A stretch of 64,000 nt of DNA, from positions 20,950,828 through 21,014,827 of the forward strand of contig NC_087076.1 in assembly GCF_026151205.1 (NCBI RefSeq). Direction: 5' to 3'. The position numbers and the translations under genes were made by a program. The notes beneath the pieces were generated by a model. It had not been told where the DNA came from, made no database searches, and saw only the letters and a list, made by a program, of their open reading frames with translations. The stretch's first letter is position 1, and each line of letters opens with the position of its first letter. This document shows positions 33,004 to 45,170 of this stretch, in pieces. This DNA comes from Bolinopsis microptera. Taxonomy: Eukaryota > Ctenophora > Tentaculata > Lobata > Bolinopsidae.

Positions 33004-33625
33004 CAGAGGCGGCTCGTGGGAGCTGGCTGGCAGTTTTGTTGGGGGTCCAATCGATGGACTGGGGGGGGGGGGGGGGGGGGGGCTTGGGAGCCGGCTCAAG
33101 CTGATCCCTCCAAACTACCGATTACATTACACACAGGGCCTTGTAAATGTAATGTGTAACACTTTACAGGCGACAGCAAACAAAAAACAAAAACTTATAA
33201 CATGGGTGAAACAGGACACCACACGTGTACGATCTCAGCCGCGCAGTATCATATAGCAGTCAAATTGCAAAGGGTCCTGGACCCCCAAATCGAGGCAAAT
33301 CATAATAGATTACCTGTAGTGGGATGCGCACGATGTGCTTTGTAACGTTTACAATTAACTATGTGTTAAAACTGCGCGGCTGAGTAGTCCGGAGGTAGGA
33401 TTGGACTCCCTACAACACAAAATTTCACGAAGATCATGCGTGCCAGCGTGCGCTTACATTAAAACGTATGATAGTAAATGAAGACCTTTATATTGCGATT
33501 TGTTATTTCCTAACACTATTAGTTATTACTAATTACTATTTCTATTTTAAGCACCACTCACCAGTCACCAGATAATAATTTTAAGGCGTCCACGGACGCC
33601 TGGACGCCCTCAATAGCCGCCTCTG
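33004..33625. mobile_element. Non-autonomous hAT-type element with 8-bp target duplication
   Basis: The ends are CAGAGGCGGCT (33,004) and its complement AGCCGCCTCTG (ending 33,625). They match the well-known hAT terminal sequence of the CAGAGGCGGCTCGT type. The 8 bp CGGTGAAC flank both sides exactly (32,996-33,003 and 33,626-33,633), the duplication length of hAT transposition. At 622 bp with no transposase frame it is a non-autonomous copy. The interior contains a poly-G run (33,061-33,082) and a small inverted pair around TTACATTACAC. The intact duplication suggests a fairly recent insertion. Confidence 0.9.
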
Positions 33626-33633
33626 CGGTGAAC

Positions 33634-34060
33634 ATACTGCAATATTGGGCACGAAATAATTTGTAATTGTCTGCAGATCAGTAATCGTTTTAATTAAATA
33701 TCACCAATGTTATTATATAGCCAAACGACAATTTAGTTTTACCTTTTCCCGCGTTTCTTGTCTTTTTTAAATTTTATCGACTTTGAAAGTCGGTTGAAAA
33801 GTTGGTTGAAACAGAAATCGAAAAATGAAGAAACGTACGTCGTATCAAAAGAAACGTCAGTTGCAATTATTACTAACTAATAGGTAATATTCGACAAAAT
33901 AGAACAATATAATGTAAATGTAATTCAAACTATAGTAAACTGTACAACTCAGTTCAAATTCAGTTCACATTAACTTGTTAACGGATGATTTACCTGGGGA
34001 CCCCAGGCTATTATGTTCATAAACATAATAAAGATTTGGCGGAATGACAGGCTGAGCGCC
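33634..34060. other. Non-coding stretch
   Basis: AT-rich; I see no gene or structured repeat. Confidence 0.35.
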
Positions 34061-34190
34061 GCCCAGTAAACGGATGATACTCGTAAAATATTTGTTCCAA
34101 ATATTAGACCGTCGACGGACGAGTCCAACTCCAACTCGGCGTGCGTCTGGTAGGTTATTATTATATAAACCTACAAACAACTTGAAAATG
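34061..34190 (-). repeat. Family A repeat (copy with extended hairpin loop)
   Basis: Read on the minus strand it begins GTAGGTTTATATAATAATAA, then CCTACCAGACGCACGCCGAG, GTCGACGG, and the AAATATTTTACGAGTATCA motif also seen at 6,130-6,150. The hairpin loop is longer than in the copies at 6,045 and 62,282. Confidence 0.65.
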
Positions 34191-35366
34191 AAATGTTAAG
34201 AACTGAGAACACAACAATTTAAAAATTAGCGGTTAAGATTTTTATAAAGTGATACCGTTTTCTATAGTTTTGATTGTCACACGTTGTAAACTCGCCGCAC
34301 GCAAGTGCCCTTTCCGCCCGAAACACTAAGTGAAATGAAAAAGGGGGTCACGACGTGATACAAAGTTTTGATAATTCTGCAATTGCCATATCAGTATGCA
34401 AGCTCTACATGCTATAAGTATAAATATAAGTATAATTATAAGTATTACAGTAGTTCTCAATCCTGACCACCAATTTTAAATCAGCCGTGTGTACTATTGA
34501 ACGAGTACCGTTGACCTTGTAGCTGCATTGTTATAAAATTATCTGAATGCTGAAGCTGGAGAGCATATTAGGTTTCAAAACATAGAACATGTAACTGATA
34601 ACGTCATTCAAAGTATAACATGTTTAGTATTATAGTGACAGTGTACTAGCTGTGTAGGTGGTAGGTTGATGATGATATTAATTATGATCTGGATCATCAC
34701 TAATTACATGCGCTACTACCAGCTACACTGGACGATCACGTGGGTACTACATACTAAGTTTAACACGTTCTCTAAATGGCTCTGACGTTTACCTAACCAT
34801 TTGATTGACGATGTCAATCCGTCGAGATCGTTGCTCTGCGAAGCAAGAATGCTAGTTTGCGCGGCGCGTCGAAGCGGCGAAGTCCTCCAACCTAACCATA
34901 AATCATGTATTTTTTGCCACTGTAGCCGCAGGCGCGCTTGTTTACTGATTACCTGTTTCTCTGTTTTGAGTGTTTTAATTTGAACAGGAAGTACGCGGCG
35001 TTCGCCGGGGTGACACAATTGACAATGCAACAATACACTACAACTACAAGGCTCGTCCCAGTAGTACATTGCACCTATAATGCCCATTTGGTGTATAACT
35101 TTTTGTCCTTGACTGCTTGTTTGGTTTTGGAAGGACAGGTAACTTACGCGCGGGGCAAGGAATGTGCATGCCTGGAAGCTTTTGCACACACCGAAACGCT
35201 AGTTCAGTTAAGTTTTTAGAGACATGAAGGCTCACATGAGTCCATTTTGTGCATTATGAAAATGTTTATAATGACTCTCCAATAAGTTTTGTAATAAATG
35301 GCATAAAATTGAAATTTTTGTTTAACTGAAATTTTTGTTTAATCAAAAATTAATTGTATTTTTCAG
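34191..35366. other. Non-coding stretch with a family E repeat
   Basis: 34,800-34,890 (GATGTCAATCCGTCGAGATC, GCGAAGCAAGAATGCTAG, CGCGGCGCGTCGAAGCGG) is family E, shared with 63,030-63,225. A family C fragment lies at 34,340-34,365. ORFs overlapping this segment owe their length to the GC-rich repeat. Any first exon of the B9D1-like gene would lie upstream of 35,367, but I could not identify one. Confidence 0.5.
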
Positions 35367-35511
35367 TACGGCAGATAATTCGCTACTTTTGGTGATGATA
35401 AATGGGCAGGTTGAGAGCGCCAACTTCCCACTTTACGACGATCTGTATTATTATTGTATTGTAGAGCCAGTGTGGTTTATGGTGCTGACTGGCTACTACT
35501 ACTAGTATCAG
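35367..35511 (+). pseudogene. B9D1: B9D1-like exon (MKS/B9 ciliary transition-zone protein), frameshifted and incomplete
   Basis: After the acceptor TATTTTTCAG the frame reads LLLVMINGQVESANFPLYDD, nearly the B9D1 N-terminus as I remember it (LMVNGQVESAQFPEYDDLY). About 20 nt further, in another frame, it reads YCRASVVYGADW, matching the next B9D1 segment. An extra 11 nt (about 35,448-35,458, TATTATTGTAT) breaks the frame. A donor GTTAGA follows 35,511. Just before LLLV the sequence is ACGGCAGATAAT where ATG might be expected, so either the start is lost or a first exon lies upstream. No later B9D1 exons were found before the palindrome. In known animals B9D1 acts with B9D2 and MKS1 at the ciliary transition zone. 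This may be a pseudogene, a truncated gene or a consensus error. Confidence 0.65.
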
Positions 35512-35689
35512 GTTAGATCTCTTGCCAACCCATTGTTTTTAAAATCTCTCTTCGGTATTTATTTAATAAGCTTTTTTGTTAAAGCCCAACGCCATTTTGA
35601 TGTTCATTATTCAAATTATTTTCTATTATATTAATTTATATTAATTTTTGTGCTATAGAAGTAAAAAACAAATTGTATCTAGAGTACTG

Positions 35690-35850
35690 TTTACATAATT
35701 ATCAACATCAAACTTACTTATATTGAAACATGTAATGATCAAATTTGGGGTTAGTGGCAAAATGGGGTTGTCTTTCCACCTTAGTTCTAATTCTATTTCG
35801 TTTCCCATTTTTTCTGTTTTTTGACCGAAATCAGGCAAATGTGTTTAACT
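35690..35850 (-). repeat. Displaced copy of the palindrome's central spacer
   Basis: The reverse complement matches 45,355-45,490 along its length. Shared landmarks are TTGCCTGATTT-GGTCA, ACGAAATAGA, AAGGTGGAAAGA, CCCCATTTTGCCAC and CCAAATTTGATCATTAC. So the centre of the large palindrome also exists about 1 kb outside its left arm, in inverted orientation. Confidence 0.8.
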
Positions 35851-36734
35851 CTAATAATTAACTCTACTTGACGGCAATCCATCCTTAAATTTGACAAATC
35901 CTGGAACTAGAAGCTTACATTGATGATGCCTTGTTGATGAGGGAGAGTCTCAGTGCTGATGTATTGTTTTTGCAGTAATTTTTAAAACTGATTGAGTTGT
36001 TACAATTTTAATGAGATCAATTCCGCGAATATCGCAAACCGAGATATGGGCAATTTAGTTCATTTTTTGTGGTTTTTTCGCCTTAGTATCCACATTTAAA
36101 CAGATATAAAGCTATAACTTACAGAGAATGTGTAGTTTAGGCTAACCTTTCATACAAAGTAAGTTTCATTCAAAAATATTGATATTTGACCAATTTATGG
36201 GACGAAATCTGCCAAATTTGGTGCGTATGCCCAAATATGGGCATATGGTTTTTGGCTCATAACTCAGTCATTTTTTGTCCAATCTTGATGAAATTTTATA
36301 TACGAGGTCAAGAGACCACTAGCTACAAGTAGAGCAAACCTGGGTTTTGGGTATGTTCAGGGTATTTGGCTAAATTGGGCCTAATTTGGACCAAATATGG
36401 GCGTGGCTGCCCTGCGTGCACCGTTTGGCGGTTGGGGTCCGGGACCCCCTCAAAAGTTTGGACACTGGTCCTAGTTTGTTGGTCAACTGCTATCTCGAAA
36501 TCAAGTTTCACAAAAAAACCCTTCGTGACATTTTATTGCCGAAGTCGACTTTAATAATGTTGATGGTTTCTAATTAAAACATAAATGTAATGGTTTAAAA
36601 ATCAACATTCTAACATTCTGGACGCTAACTTCAATTTGTAAGAAGAAAAATTAAATAATTACGAAACCCAAAAGTAAAATATTCCCGGTTTAAATTCTTC
36701 ATGCATGCTAAAACTGTAGTTCAAAAAATTGTTC
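35851..36734. other. Non-coding stretch between spacer copy and left arm
   Basis: AT-rich with TTTGG/CCAAATATGGGC motifs around 36,200-36,410. No supported gene; the small overlapping ORFs at 36,323-36,577 are on both strands and look spurious. Confidence 0.35.
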
Positions 36735-37019
36735 CAGACTATTCATCGCCTTTTGGAAGCAACACTCTGAAAATAAAACACGGTGGTTGTATAAAGGACC
36801 CAAATAATGGGAAACTACTTTTAACCCCCCCCCCCCCCCCTTTCCCCCCTACCTATAATGAAATCAAGCTTAACGAAAGTTTAGAGAAAGTGCCCTTATG
36901 GGCGTACTATAACTTACTGTCCTGGGATTTTTTAGGCAAATAATATAATGTGGAATCACATCTATTGTTGTTGATGTTTTTGATTTGATCTTGACTTCTG
37001 CATTCAAAGCACTAGTTGA

Positions 37020-38110
37020 TGGCGATTTCCTGACCAAATGGAAGTACCTAAACATCGTGCCTGTTCCCAAAGAAAGGGAATTTGACCAAAGTGGATAACT
37101 ATAGAGGGCTATTCTATGACATCATATAGTGAGTTAGACTCTCAATAATGTTGTTAATGAACAGGATCACCCTGCCATGGTAGACTTTTAAGGATCAATC
37201 AGACGGATTCTGAGTGGAGTTGGTTCAACAACTAGTCTTATTCTTGGCCTAAGATTATGACTAGTTGTAATATGATTTCTAAGAAGGCATTTCGACATGG
37301 ACAGCGTGCAACCGCTGGTATCCTCATGAAGATCCTCCTGGCATATGGAATTCCCAAGGAGATAGTAGGCCTTTGATATACTAAGATTTTATGCAGTTAC
37401 ATTGCTCGTGTGTTACCGAGGATGGTCTGAGTGAGCATTCTTCATTCTAGCAGGAGTGTTGTTGGGAGACATTTGGGCCCTAACCTATTCTAATGCGTAA
37501 TTGACTACATTATGAGGTGTCCCTATGGGGTAGGGACTTTGGTTTACTCTACACCCTAGAAGAAAGCCGTCGCTATCCGGCAGTCAAGGTTCACTGAGCG
37601 GCTTTGCTGACGACCTTGATCTTATAACAGATAGTGTTGCGGAGGCCAAGATTTCTCAGGAGTCTGGGAACTGGCAGCCAACTCAGTGGGACTTCCACCT
37701 ACATGGGGAATCAAACATATGAGTGATGATAACCGCACATCTGGTTGTGGGAGTGGGAAGAACATTGAGAAAGTCGATGACTTCGTATAATTGGGTAGTT
37801 GAATGAAGGAGTTCGGAGAATGGACTTCGAAGTGAGGGGAAAGCTAGGCATTGGGGAGGTGTGACCAGATGAAGCTTGTATGGAAGTCGTTATTGCGTAG
37901 AGATCTCAAGATACGCTGTTCGTGGCTACAGTCGAGTTCCATTCTTCTATTTGGCTCTGAAACATGGACTGTCAGAACAGACCCTCGCAAAACGTTTGAT
38001 GGATGTTATTCGAGGATTGCTGAGGATGGCCACTGAACATTGGACTGGAAAAGTGCGGCAGACTAACGCCTTTGTGTTATGGACACTCATCAGGATCTGA
38101 TAAGATAGCT
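37020..38110 (+). pseudogene. RTE/CFDP2-like LINE reverse transcriptase fragment, left-arm copy
   Basis: Disrupted frames give LNIVPVP-KG-NLTKVDNYRG (RT block 1), then DFKKAFDMD and LLAYGIPKEIVG, an ADDLALITDSVAEA catalytic box, KVDDFVYLGSWMKE, and a tail like LALKHGLSEQTLAKR with DVIRGLLRMA. This order matches the RT and C-terminal region of endonuclease-type LINEs annotated in many invertebrates as craniofacial development protein 2-like. Many frameshifts and stops occur. The right-arm copy is at 53,080-54,240. Confidence 0.75.
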
Positions 38111-38419
38111 GCACGGAGGATGTGACTCGCAGGTCATTTAGCCAGACTGAAGAACTATGTGGTCATCACTTCTCTTCTGGAACCCCTTTAGGAATCGATC
38201 GTAGGGGAAGGACTACATCTCACATACATTGTCATCCTTCGGAAGGTAAGGGCTGACGACAGCAAAGAGATTAAACAATACTCATGCTGGTTAGACAGAT
38301 TTGGAAGAAGGATATTTCTGTTCGGACGGTGAAGCCGCCCTAAGTCGCAGTAAGTCGAGGATATTGTTGTATAATATCTTCCAGTCTATGACTTTGTATT
38401 GGCTATATCAAAGTATATT

Positions 38420-38950
38420 ATTGTTTCATCCTTGAGGTCCCATATATATCACTTTTGTTAGTCCGGTATCAGTACTGTGCTTAGGATTTTTGAAGTAGTT
38501 TTGTCGGTCGTTGTACCATCGTGTCTTGAAAGATTTTCTCTTTCTGATTGCTTCTCTAGGATGATTTGTTGTGTCTTTTGAGTAGCATTTCCAAAATGGG
38601 CATGCAGAAATAGTTTTTTTAACAGGATTCCTAGTGATGATTATGTGTAACGGTAGGTTTTTTCGGGAAATCTTAATCAATGAGGGCGAAGAACTTTCTT
38701 CGATGTTGGTTGAAACGTTTGCGCTGAATTAATGGGGGGATTGTACAATAGGATGTTTCCTCTTCCGTGATCTCTTTCTCTTTCGTTGTGTGGGTTATGA
38801 TGTTTGCCGAGCTGCCTCCAGAAACATCCTCTAGATTAGTCACAGACAGAGGAAAAAATGCGTAACCATCCGATAGGGCCAATGTTGTTACCACGGGTGG
38901 TAATAGACGTTAAGAATCGATAAAATTTATGTACGATCAGAACCCTGAAA
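38420..38950 (-). other. Unrecognised coding-like block shared by both arms
   Basis: Minus-strand frames include VTNLEDVSGGSSANIITHTT, KEKEITEEETSY and RFNQHRRKFFALI, then CPFWKCYSKDTTNHPREAIR and TDTGLTKVIYMG. The inverted copy at about 52,190-52,670 keeps the same phrases in other frames, so an ancestral protein segment is likely. I do not recognise it; a LINE ORF or host gene fragment are both possible. Confidence 0.35.
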
Positions 38951-39214
38951 GTTGGAACATCCTTCACGATACTTATCCTTTATAACGCAAAAAGAGAAGA
39001 TTGGTAAATAGTGGTTCGAACGGATGAGGTTGAAAGAACCATTGCGCACTACTGCAGGCTCTCTTCATATGGTTGATGCCACAAAGGAGATATATCTGTT
39101 GGAGGAATGTTGAATCGGAGTGATGGAGTTATACGAACTCGTTAGTGATATAATTTATATTATAACCTTAATCTCTCAAGACACGTCTTTTTGTTTTCGG
39201 GAGACTCTGCGAGC

Positions 39215-39600
39215 AAACCTTGATGGATTAACGATAATAACTTACACTCGACTGTCACATGACTTTTTTCAACCGTTATTTAGTTGGTCCGGAACGACTA
39301 TCGAAACCTTAACCCTCTATATGATCCCAACCTAACCCCATTCTTAACAAAAGCATATGCTGATACTTAACCCTAAGAAAATTTAGACTAACTTCCTTTT
39401 GACGGTCATATCTCGTGATCGCAGGACAGTTTTTTCGCCAATATCTCGTCAGGGGAGCATTTAACCTTTTATGTGATGTGGGGTGTTTCGAATTAGCGTC
39501 CGATAATACACGATTGCAGGTGGTTTTAATGTCGTGGGCCATTTTAGAACAATCTCAAAGATCAAACTGTACAGGTGATTAAGTACGCTCGAACCTTGAT
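39215..39600. repeat. Copy of the 4.2-kb inverted-repeat element (left arm)
   Basis: Matches 4,290-4,680 in order: ACACTCGACTGTCAC, AACAAAAGCATATGCTGA, CAGGGGAGCATTT and AACAATCTC-AAGATC, diverged by scattered indels. The right-arm counterpart is 51,480-51,880. Confidence 0.7.
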
Positions 39601-42600
39601 CCGTTCTTTGAGTTCGGTGATGATCATCTTAAGTGGGGCGCGATAGAGAAGGTAGAGGTTTTTTATTGTTTTTTAATGGAACTGATGGTGTGGAGGCCAC
39701 TGGCAGGGCGGTCGGTTTATCAGCTGGTCAAAATGTTCTTCAAATGGTGTAATGGTGATGGTGAGTCAGTGAAGCACCACTCTAATAGTTAACTTTATTA
39801 ATTGGACCAATCATATCAAATGAAGTATCAAAAATTATCAGTAAATAATTAGTAACCGATTCTTGTCTTCAGAAAACTGATCAGTTGATCAAGCGGACTC
39901 TCGACATAAAGTTTCCGACTGCTCAGTTTTCACCATTAGGCTTTTGACATGAATAAACACTATTATCGATATTGACCGTGTGCTAGAGGCGGGTGATTGG
40001 TTGATCAGTTCGAACATCCCACTGTCTTTTAAGGAGACCTTGAAAGTTATCTTATACAGATCTAGTTAGAGAAACCGAAATGTTTGATGATTTGATGGAC
40101 AAGCCTTGTGCTAGTTTTGTTGGTTCAGTGAATAAAGAAAGTCTTACGGTTCTTTCCATTATAATCATACAGCATTTATTTTAACCCGGTTCAAAGTTGA
40201 TATGATAGGCCTAATCGGGGTCATGAGGGCATGGATTTTGGTGATGCTTAAAAACATGATGTTCTTATCATTATATATGTACTAGGAAGGCATGAGAGTG
40301 TCTGGTCGAGGTAGCTAGTTATATTAGCACGGAGTGGCTCTATTAACCTCTAAGACACAATTTGTGGGAAAAAACAAAGTTTAGATTGAAAATTATGATT
40401 TTTGATAAGAAAGCATTTTACATCAGTTAATGGGTAAGATTGATGCAATGATCAACTTATAACTCACCAGAATGTGTGTCTGGATCGTTCGTGTGTATTT
40501 TCCGAAAGGTTATAAAAAGAAAAATGGTAAGAGTTACGGAACTGGCTTATTTCGTATAGTGTCACAAACTCGACGAAGCCCATATGCAAATTTTTTTTAC
40601 ATAATCGGCCAGCGTAAGTGCTTAATTGATGGTTTTGTCTATTAATTGAAAATTATGGAAGTGGCCACTCAATTGGCTCACTTTCTCTTCCTCATTTGCT
40701 ATCTTTTCTTTAATGACACTGTTGATTGTAGCTTTGCGGAATTAGGTTCGATCCGAATGATATTAGGAGAATAGGGCATGATTGCGGTCTGTTTATAACT
40801 GTAGACAGGACAGTTCATACTTTCATTCGACAATGTTTTATGCGTGTAATACTTTCAGCTTATTAGAGGGGGGAGGGGAGCAATCTTTGCGGTCTGTTTT
40901 TTTTTTCATACGGACAATGTAATTGGGGCATGTTTTCAATATAAGGCGGGGCACGGTGGTGGGAGTTAATAAGAGGTTAATTTCTAATCGATTTGAATCG
41001 GGTTAAAGAGGGAGTGATGAGGGTAATAGTCGTGGTAGAGATATATTGGATACGTGGGGAACTCCAATAGAATTGCCGCCTAATGAGGGCTTTGACTCGC
41101 GGGTAATTTCTCCTTCCCATTTTTAACTGCGGGCAGTGAAATCCCGGCCGAACGGCCGAGTTTACATAGTTATTATATAATGTAGTAAGCACTCTGAGAT
41201 AACACGAATAATTTGACTATAATTTAACTACGAACAGTGGGAAATTATTTAATAAACAAAACTTGTAACTTTATGTATGACCCCTATATCATTTTTAGTT
41301 CCTAATAAATTTATCACAAATGACTAAATCTTTTGGCAAATATCTCGTATCGTAGTAAAATTTGTCAAAGCTTCATACTAATTGATGTGGTGCATTATAG
41401 TGAAGTCGAGTATACTATAAAGGTAAAAGAATAATCGGTTACAGAAATATGCAACGGCCCCCCCCCCCCCACAGAGTAAAACAGAAAGTAGACCTCGTGA
41501 GAAATTTAAGTATGAGTATTAGATAGTTATAAATTAACTTTTAAGTTATTATAGAATAAAAAGAAAATATGTAAAATGACCAATCTTTGTAAATTGATTA
41601 TTATGGATGTGGAGTCATACGAAAGGACAATTTTTTCAGTAAAAAAGCTACATGCACATATTTAATGAAGACAGAAACACCGTTTTTTTCTTCTTTTTTA
41701 ATCTTTTTTTCTTTTTTTCAAATTTAAAAGAAAAACGTTTAACAAAATTAAATCTATTGTTTTCTGAGGGAAGAAATCAAGTCAAGATTTACTTCCTTTC
41801 ACAAAAACCGTTTTTCCTGATTCAAAAATTCTTGAATAACCCAAAAGTTATCTAGTTTTTAAAATAACTCTCGTCAAGTCCTTTTGTCACTTCCGTCAAT
41901 GAATGACCAAATCCTGCGACTCTCCGTGACTCACTATCAAGCAGACTAATAACAGAATGATTACGGATAAGGAAAAAACTCGAGAGTAGTACATATCACA
42001 TCACTATAAGACCGCCCACCTCCATCTGGGCACCACCCAAAGAAAGGCCAGACTAGCCCAAAATACTACACATGTAATTTAGGATGGTCTTCTCTGACCC
42101 CTGCATCGATATAACATATTTTTCCTATTTCCCCTAATTAGCGATCTATGAGGTATGCAAGGTCTTGCTAGAATGATACGTAAGATATGGCAAATCCAAG
42201 CTTAAAGGAGGTTTGGAGGGGCATGAAATTGAGTGTGGCCTAAGTAAAAATAACAATCCTATCGGCCTTCCAAGATGTGGCTAGGGTTGACCGCAGCTAA
42301 GGATATTATATTGATCTCAATGACGATTTTTGCTCACATTTATCGACCTCTACAGATTCGTCGGTTTAAATTGTAATTTCCTGATAAGTGTTGGAAAGAA
42401 AGCATGATACCTTTCCCATACCCTATGATGATAATGAAGCACACCGAAAATGCTCCCTTTAGAACTTCTCAGGGAAAGTGTTTAACGGACTGAGTTTCAT
42501 TCGGGTCGTGATTCAGTATTTTATCTGCCTTCTTCCTCAATGAAACAATGTAGCATGATTTTTGGGGGCATAGAACAGGGAATGGATGTTAGAGGACCAG

Positions 42601-44649
42601 ACATCCGCCAGCTTAGTGTTTCAAGAAGAAGCAACACAGTTGCGATGCAGCACTTCCAAAAGTAAATGCTATGCAGGCTTGGATGTGAAAGAAATGTTGG
42701 TTTGAATCTTTTAGAAATTTTTGTTTGCACCAAAAACTCCAATTATTGTTTGTTTAATCCACAGCCATAATACTATGGATGAGCTCTTGAAAGTAGAATA
42801 CGTTTATGTTGGTTGGGGTCCACCGAGCAGATTATGGTAGAGATGTGGTTCATACAGTGAAATCAGAGCAAAGTGGTCATTATCTCCAATTTGCACGCCA
42901 TTGGAACAGCGCTAGTGTATGCTATACCTTCAAATTCATAAAGGATAATTGATTAAAGTCCCTTTCCTGGAATAAAGGGACCCCAATGCTCCTCAGGAAA
43001 CTTTATTGGGTGATTTCGCCGGGCTAGGTAAAGTTCAACTGCGTCACCTATCTTGTCTGCATCGCTAGTATAAGAAAACCTGTAATCTTTTTTGCCTCCA
43101 TATCGTAGTATTTGGGAGGGGCGCTGTTTATGGCTCGGCCTTTGTCCTGCATTATTGGATGATGATCTATTCACTATTTACTCGGTCTCGACTTGTGCGT
43201 GAATTTTTTATTTAACCGTTCTATATTCTAGGTGGCCCTGATATGGGGGTGCACGAATAAAATAAAACTTGCTCGGATTTCAAATTTTTGTATACATTGG
43301 TTTCTAAGGTGGGGAAAACTGTGGAATTTTCAAGAAAATACCAAATTTGTCATACCTTTTGGAATGTTCAAGTGTGTTTTGCCTAGTGTGCATTTTTGAT
43401 GGTGCGCGGCTTTTGGAGCATATATGTGTACGTGTAAAAGTCGCGTAATTTGATCGAAAATTCGTTGAATTTTTGTGTATTACCTCGTCATTATCTTCGG
43501 GGTTATGAACATCAATCATGCTGAAAATTTGTCAAAACTTTAATTCATACTTATCTGAGAACCTTATTTGGGTTGGGGAGATAATTGGCCTTGATTAACT
43601 TTAAAAGGTCTTATAAATGTCTAAATAGGTTTATATTCGTAGAAACACTCAAATTCTGACATTGAAATTGATCAAACTAATTTAGGTTCAATTAATAAAA
43701 CATAAGTGTTTACGTAAGTGACCAAATTTCAACCAAAATTGTTTTTATTTATGGGGGGGGGGAGTAATATTACTTTTTGATTGTTTCCGAAATATGTGCT
43801 GGCCGAAATACGAGTTACATGTGTAATTTACTATTAAAGTAATTTAGTACACTCTTACAATTTCAAAAAAAATCTATCATTCGAATGTTCGAGTTTAATA
43901 AATCTTTAAACACGGACCACGTACTCCAAACCGACAACGAAAATGAATTTACGCCAAAGGATTATTTAGTTTCTATACCTTTCGATTTATAATTTTTATG
44001 CTGGATAGTCTATTTTGTATATTATCATTAATGATGATTTCAATCATTTTTAAAATCAATCATAATCTTTATATTAATATAATAATTCATAAATTTACAT
44101 CCTAGAACAATTACATTGTGATTAGTTATACGATCCACCCCCCCCCATGGGGGTAAATCACTTAAACGGGGGTCGTATTCGGGTAATCCATGATAATACT
44201 AGGGGTGTTCACTATTACGGAATCAATTTTTTAGAATTTTTTCCCCCCTTCCGTATCAACCGTAATCAAGACCCAAACCCCCTCCCTCATGACAGCAATA
44301 TTACGCTATTCCATGTCCTGACACCACACTCCTCTGGACTTTTTTCCTTGAAATCTCTTTTCTCTACGTTTCATGCTACCCTGATCATGCTATCAGTATC
44401 ATGATGCTGCGATCGAAACGACCACACCATTTATTTGGTTGAGTATTTTGCGTCAAATAACCATTGACGTTAATGGGGACAGATCGTTATTGGCAGATAG
44501 AGTACGTTACATTTCTATCCCGAGCTTTACTTTCACTTACCTGTATGTTACTGGTATGTAAAAATTTAAGTTTTTTTTTTGATGTCACAAACTCCAATAT
44601 TCCTTGAGTTAATAGGGGCAGTTAATCTTCGTATCCCCATGTTAAATTG
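39601..44649. other. Interior of the left arm without a recognised gene
   Basis: AT-rich sequence with poly-C (41,458-41,470) and poly-G (43,754-43,763) runs. Its mirror is about 46,460-51,480 in the right arm. 43,500-43,560 contains the ATCATGCTGAAAATTTGTCA repeat also found at 5,950. The small ORFs have no family I recognise. Confidence 0.4.
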
Positions 44650-45170
44650 ATTTTGATAAATTTTATTGTGTTGATGGAATAATATTTATAAAATTATTTT
44701 TTTTTTGTTGCAATGATATTTTGTAGGACACTTGTGATGATGTTATGTCATAATCTTTACTGTACTTACTACTATACTACTTAACTTAGCTTTTAATGAG
44801 ATTATTTGCATCTCCTCTTACCACATCCCTCTAATTTGATAAGAAGTTTTGAATGGTTGATAGGTAGTCAAAGCTTAATTGCAGGTCAATGAATATTCCT
44901 TAAAACATGATTTTAAGTTTATGAGATTTCGTAGTTATAAAATCCTACAGAGCTAATTGACTGCATGAGGACGTAGAGTGAGATTTCCTAAATCCAAACT
45001 GTCTGGTTTCGAATAAATCCCTGGGCTCCCCCCGCCACCCTCCCCAAATCCGTATATTCTAGAATTATGGCTTTTCAAAATATTTTTTCTTACCGATGAG
45101 GACAGTGTGGAGATTGGACGGTAGTTTCGATTTCTTCTGGGTTACCTTTCTTATATTACAGGTGTTATAT
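44650..45170 (-). pseudogene. CR1/Jockey-like LINE RT fragment and 3' tail, left-arm copy
   Basis: The reverse complement of 45,100-45,170 matches 45,950-46,015 and encodes the EEIxNYRPIS region of block 1. 44,940-45,000 covers the KSSHES-type segment and 44,650-44,830 covers the 3' tail. It is heavily interrupted. Confidence 0.5.

Noticed and set aside
34716..35219. Overlapping ORFs of 93-157 codons on both strands
   Set aside because: They run through the GC-rich family E repeat, which is poor in stop codons in all frames.
35445..35464. 20-nt GT-AG micro-intron in the B9D1-like exon
   Set aside because: Removing it would delete conserved Tyr-Cys-Arg codons; an 11-nt insertion aligns better with the family.
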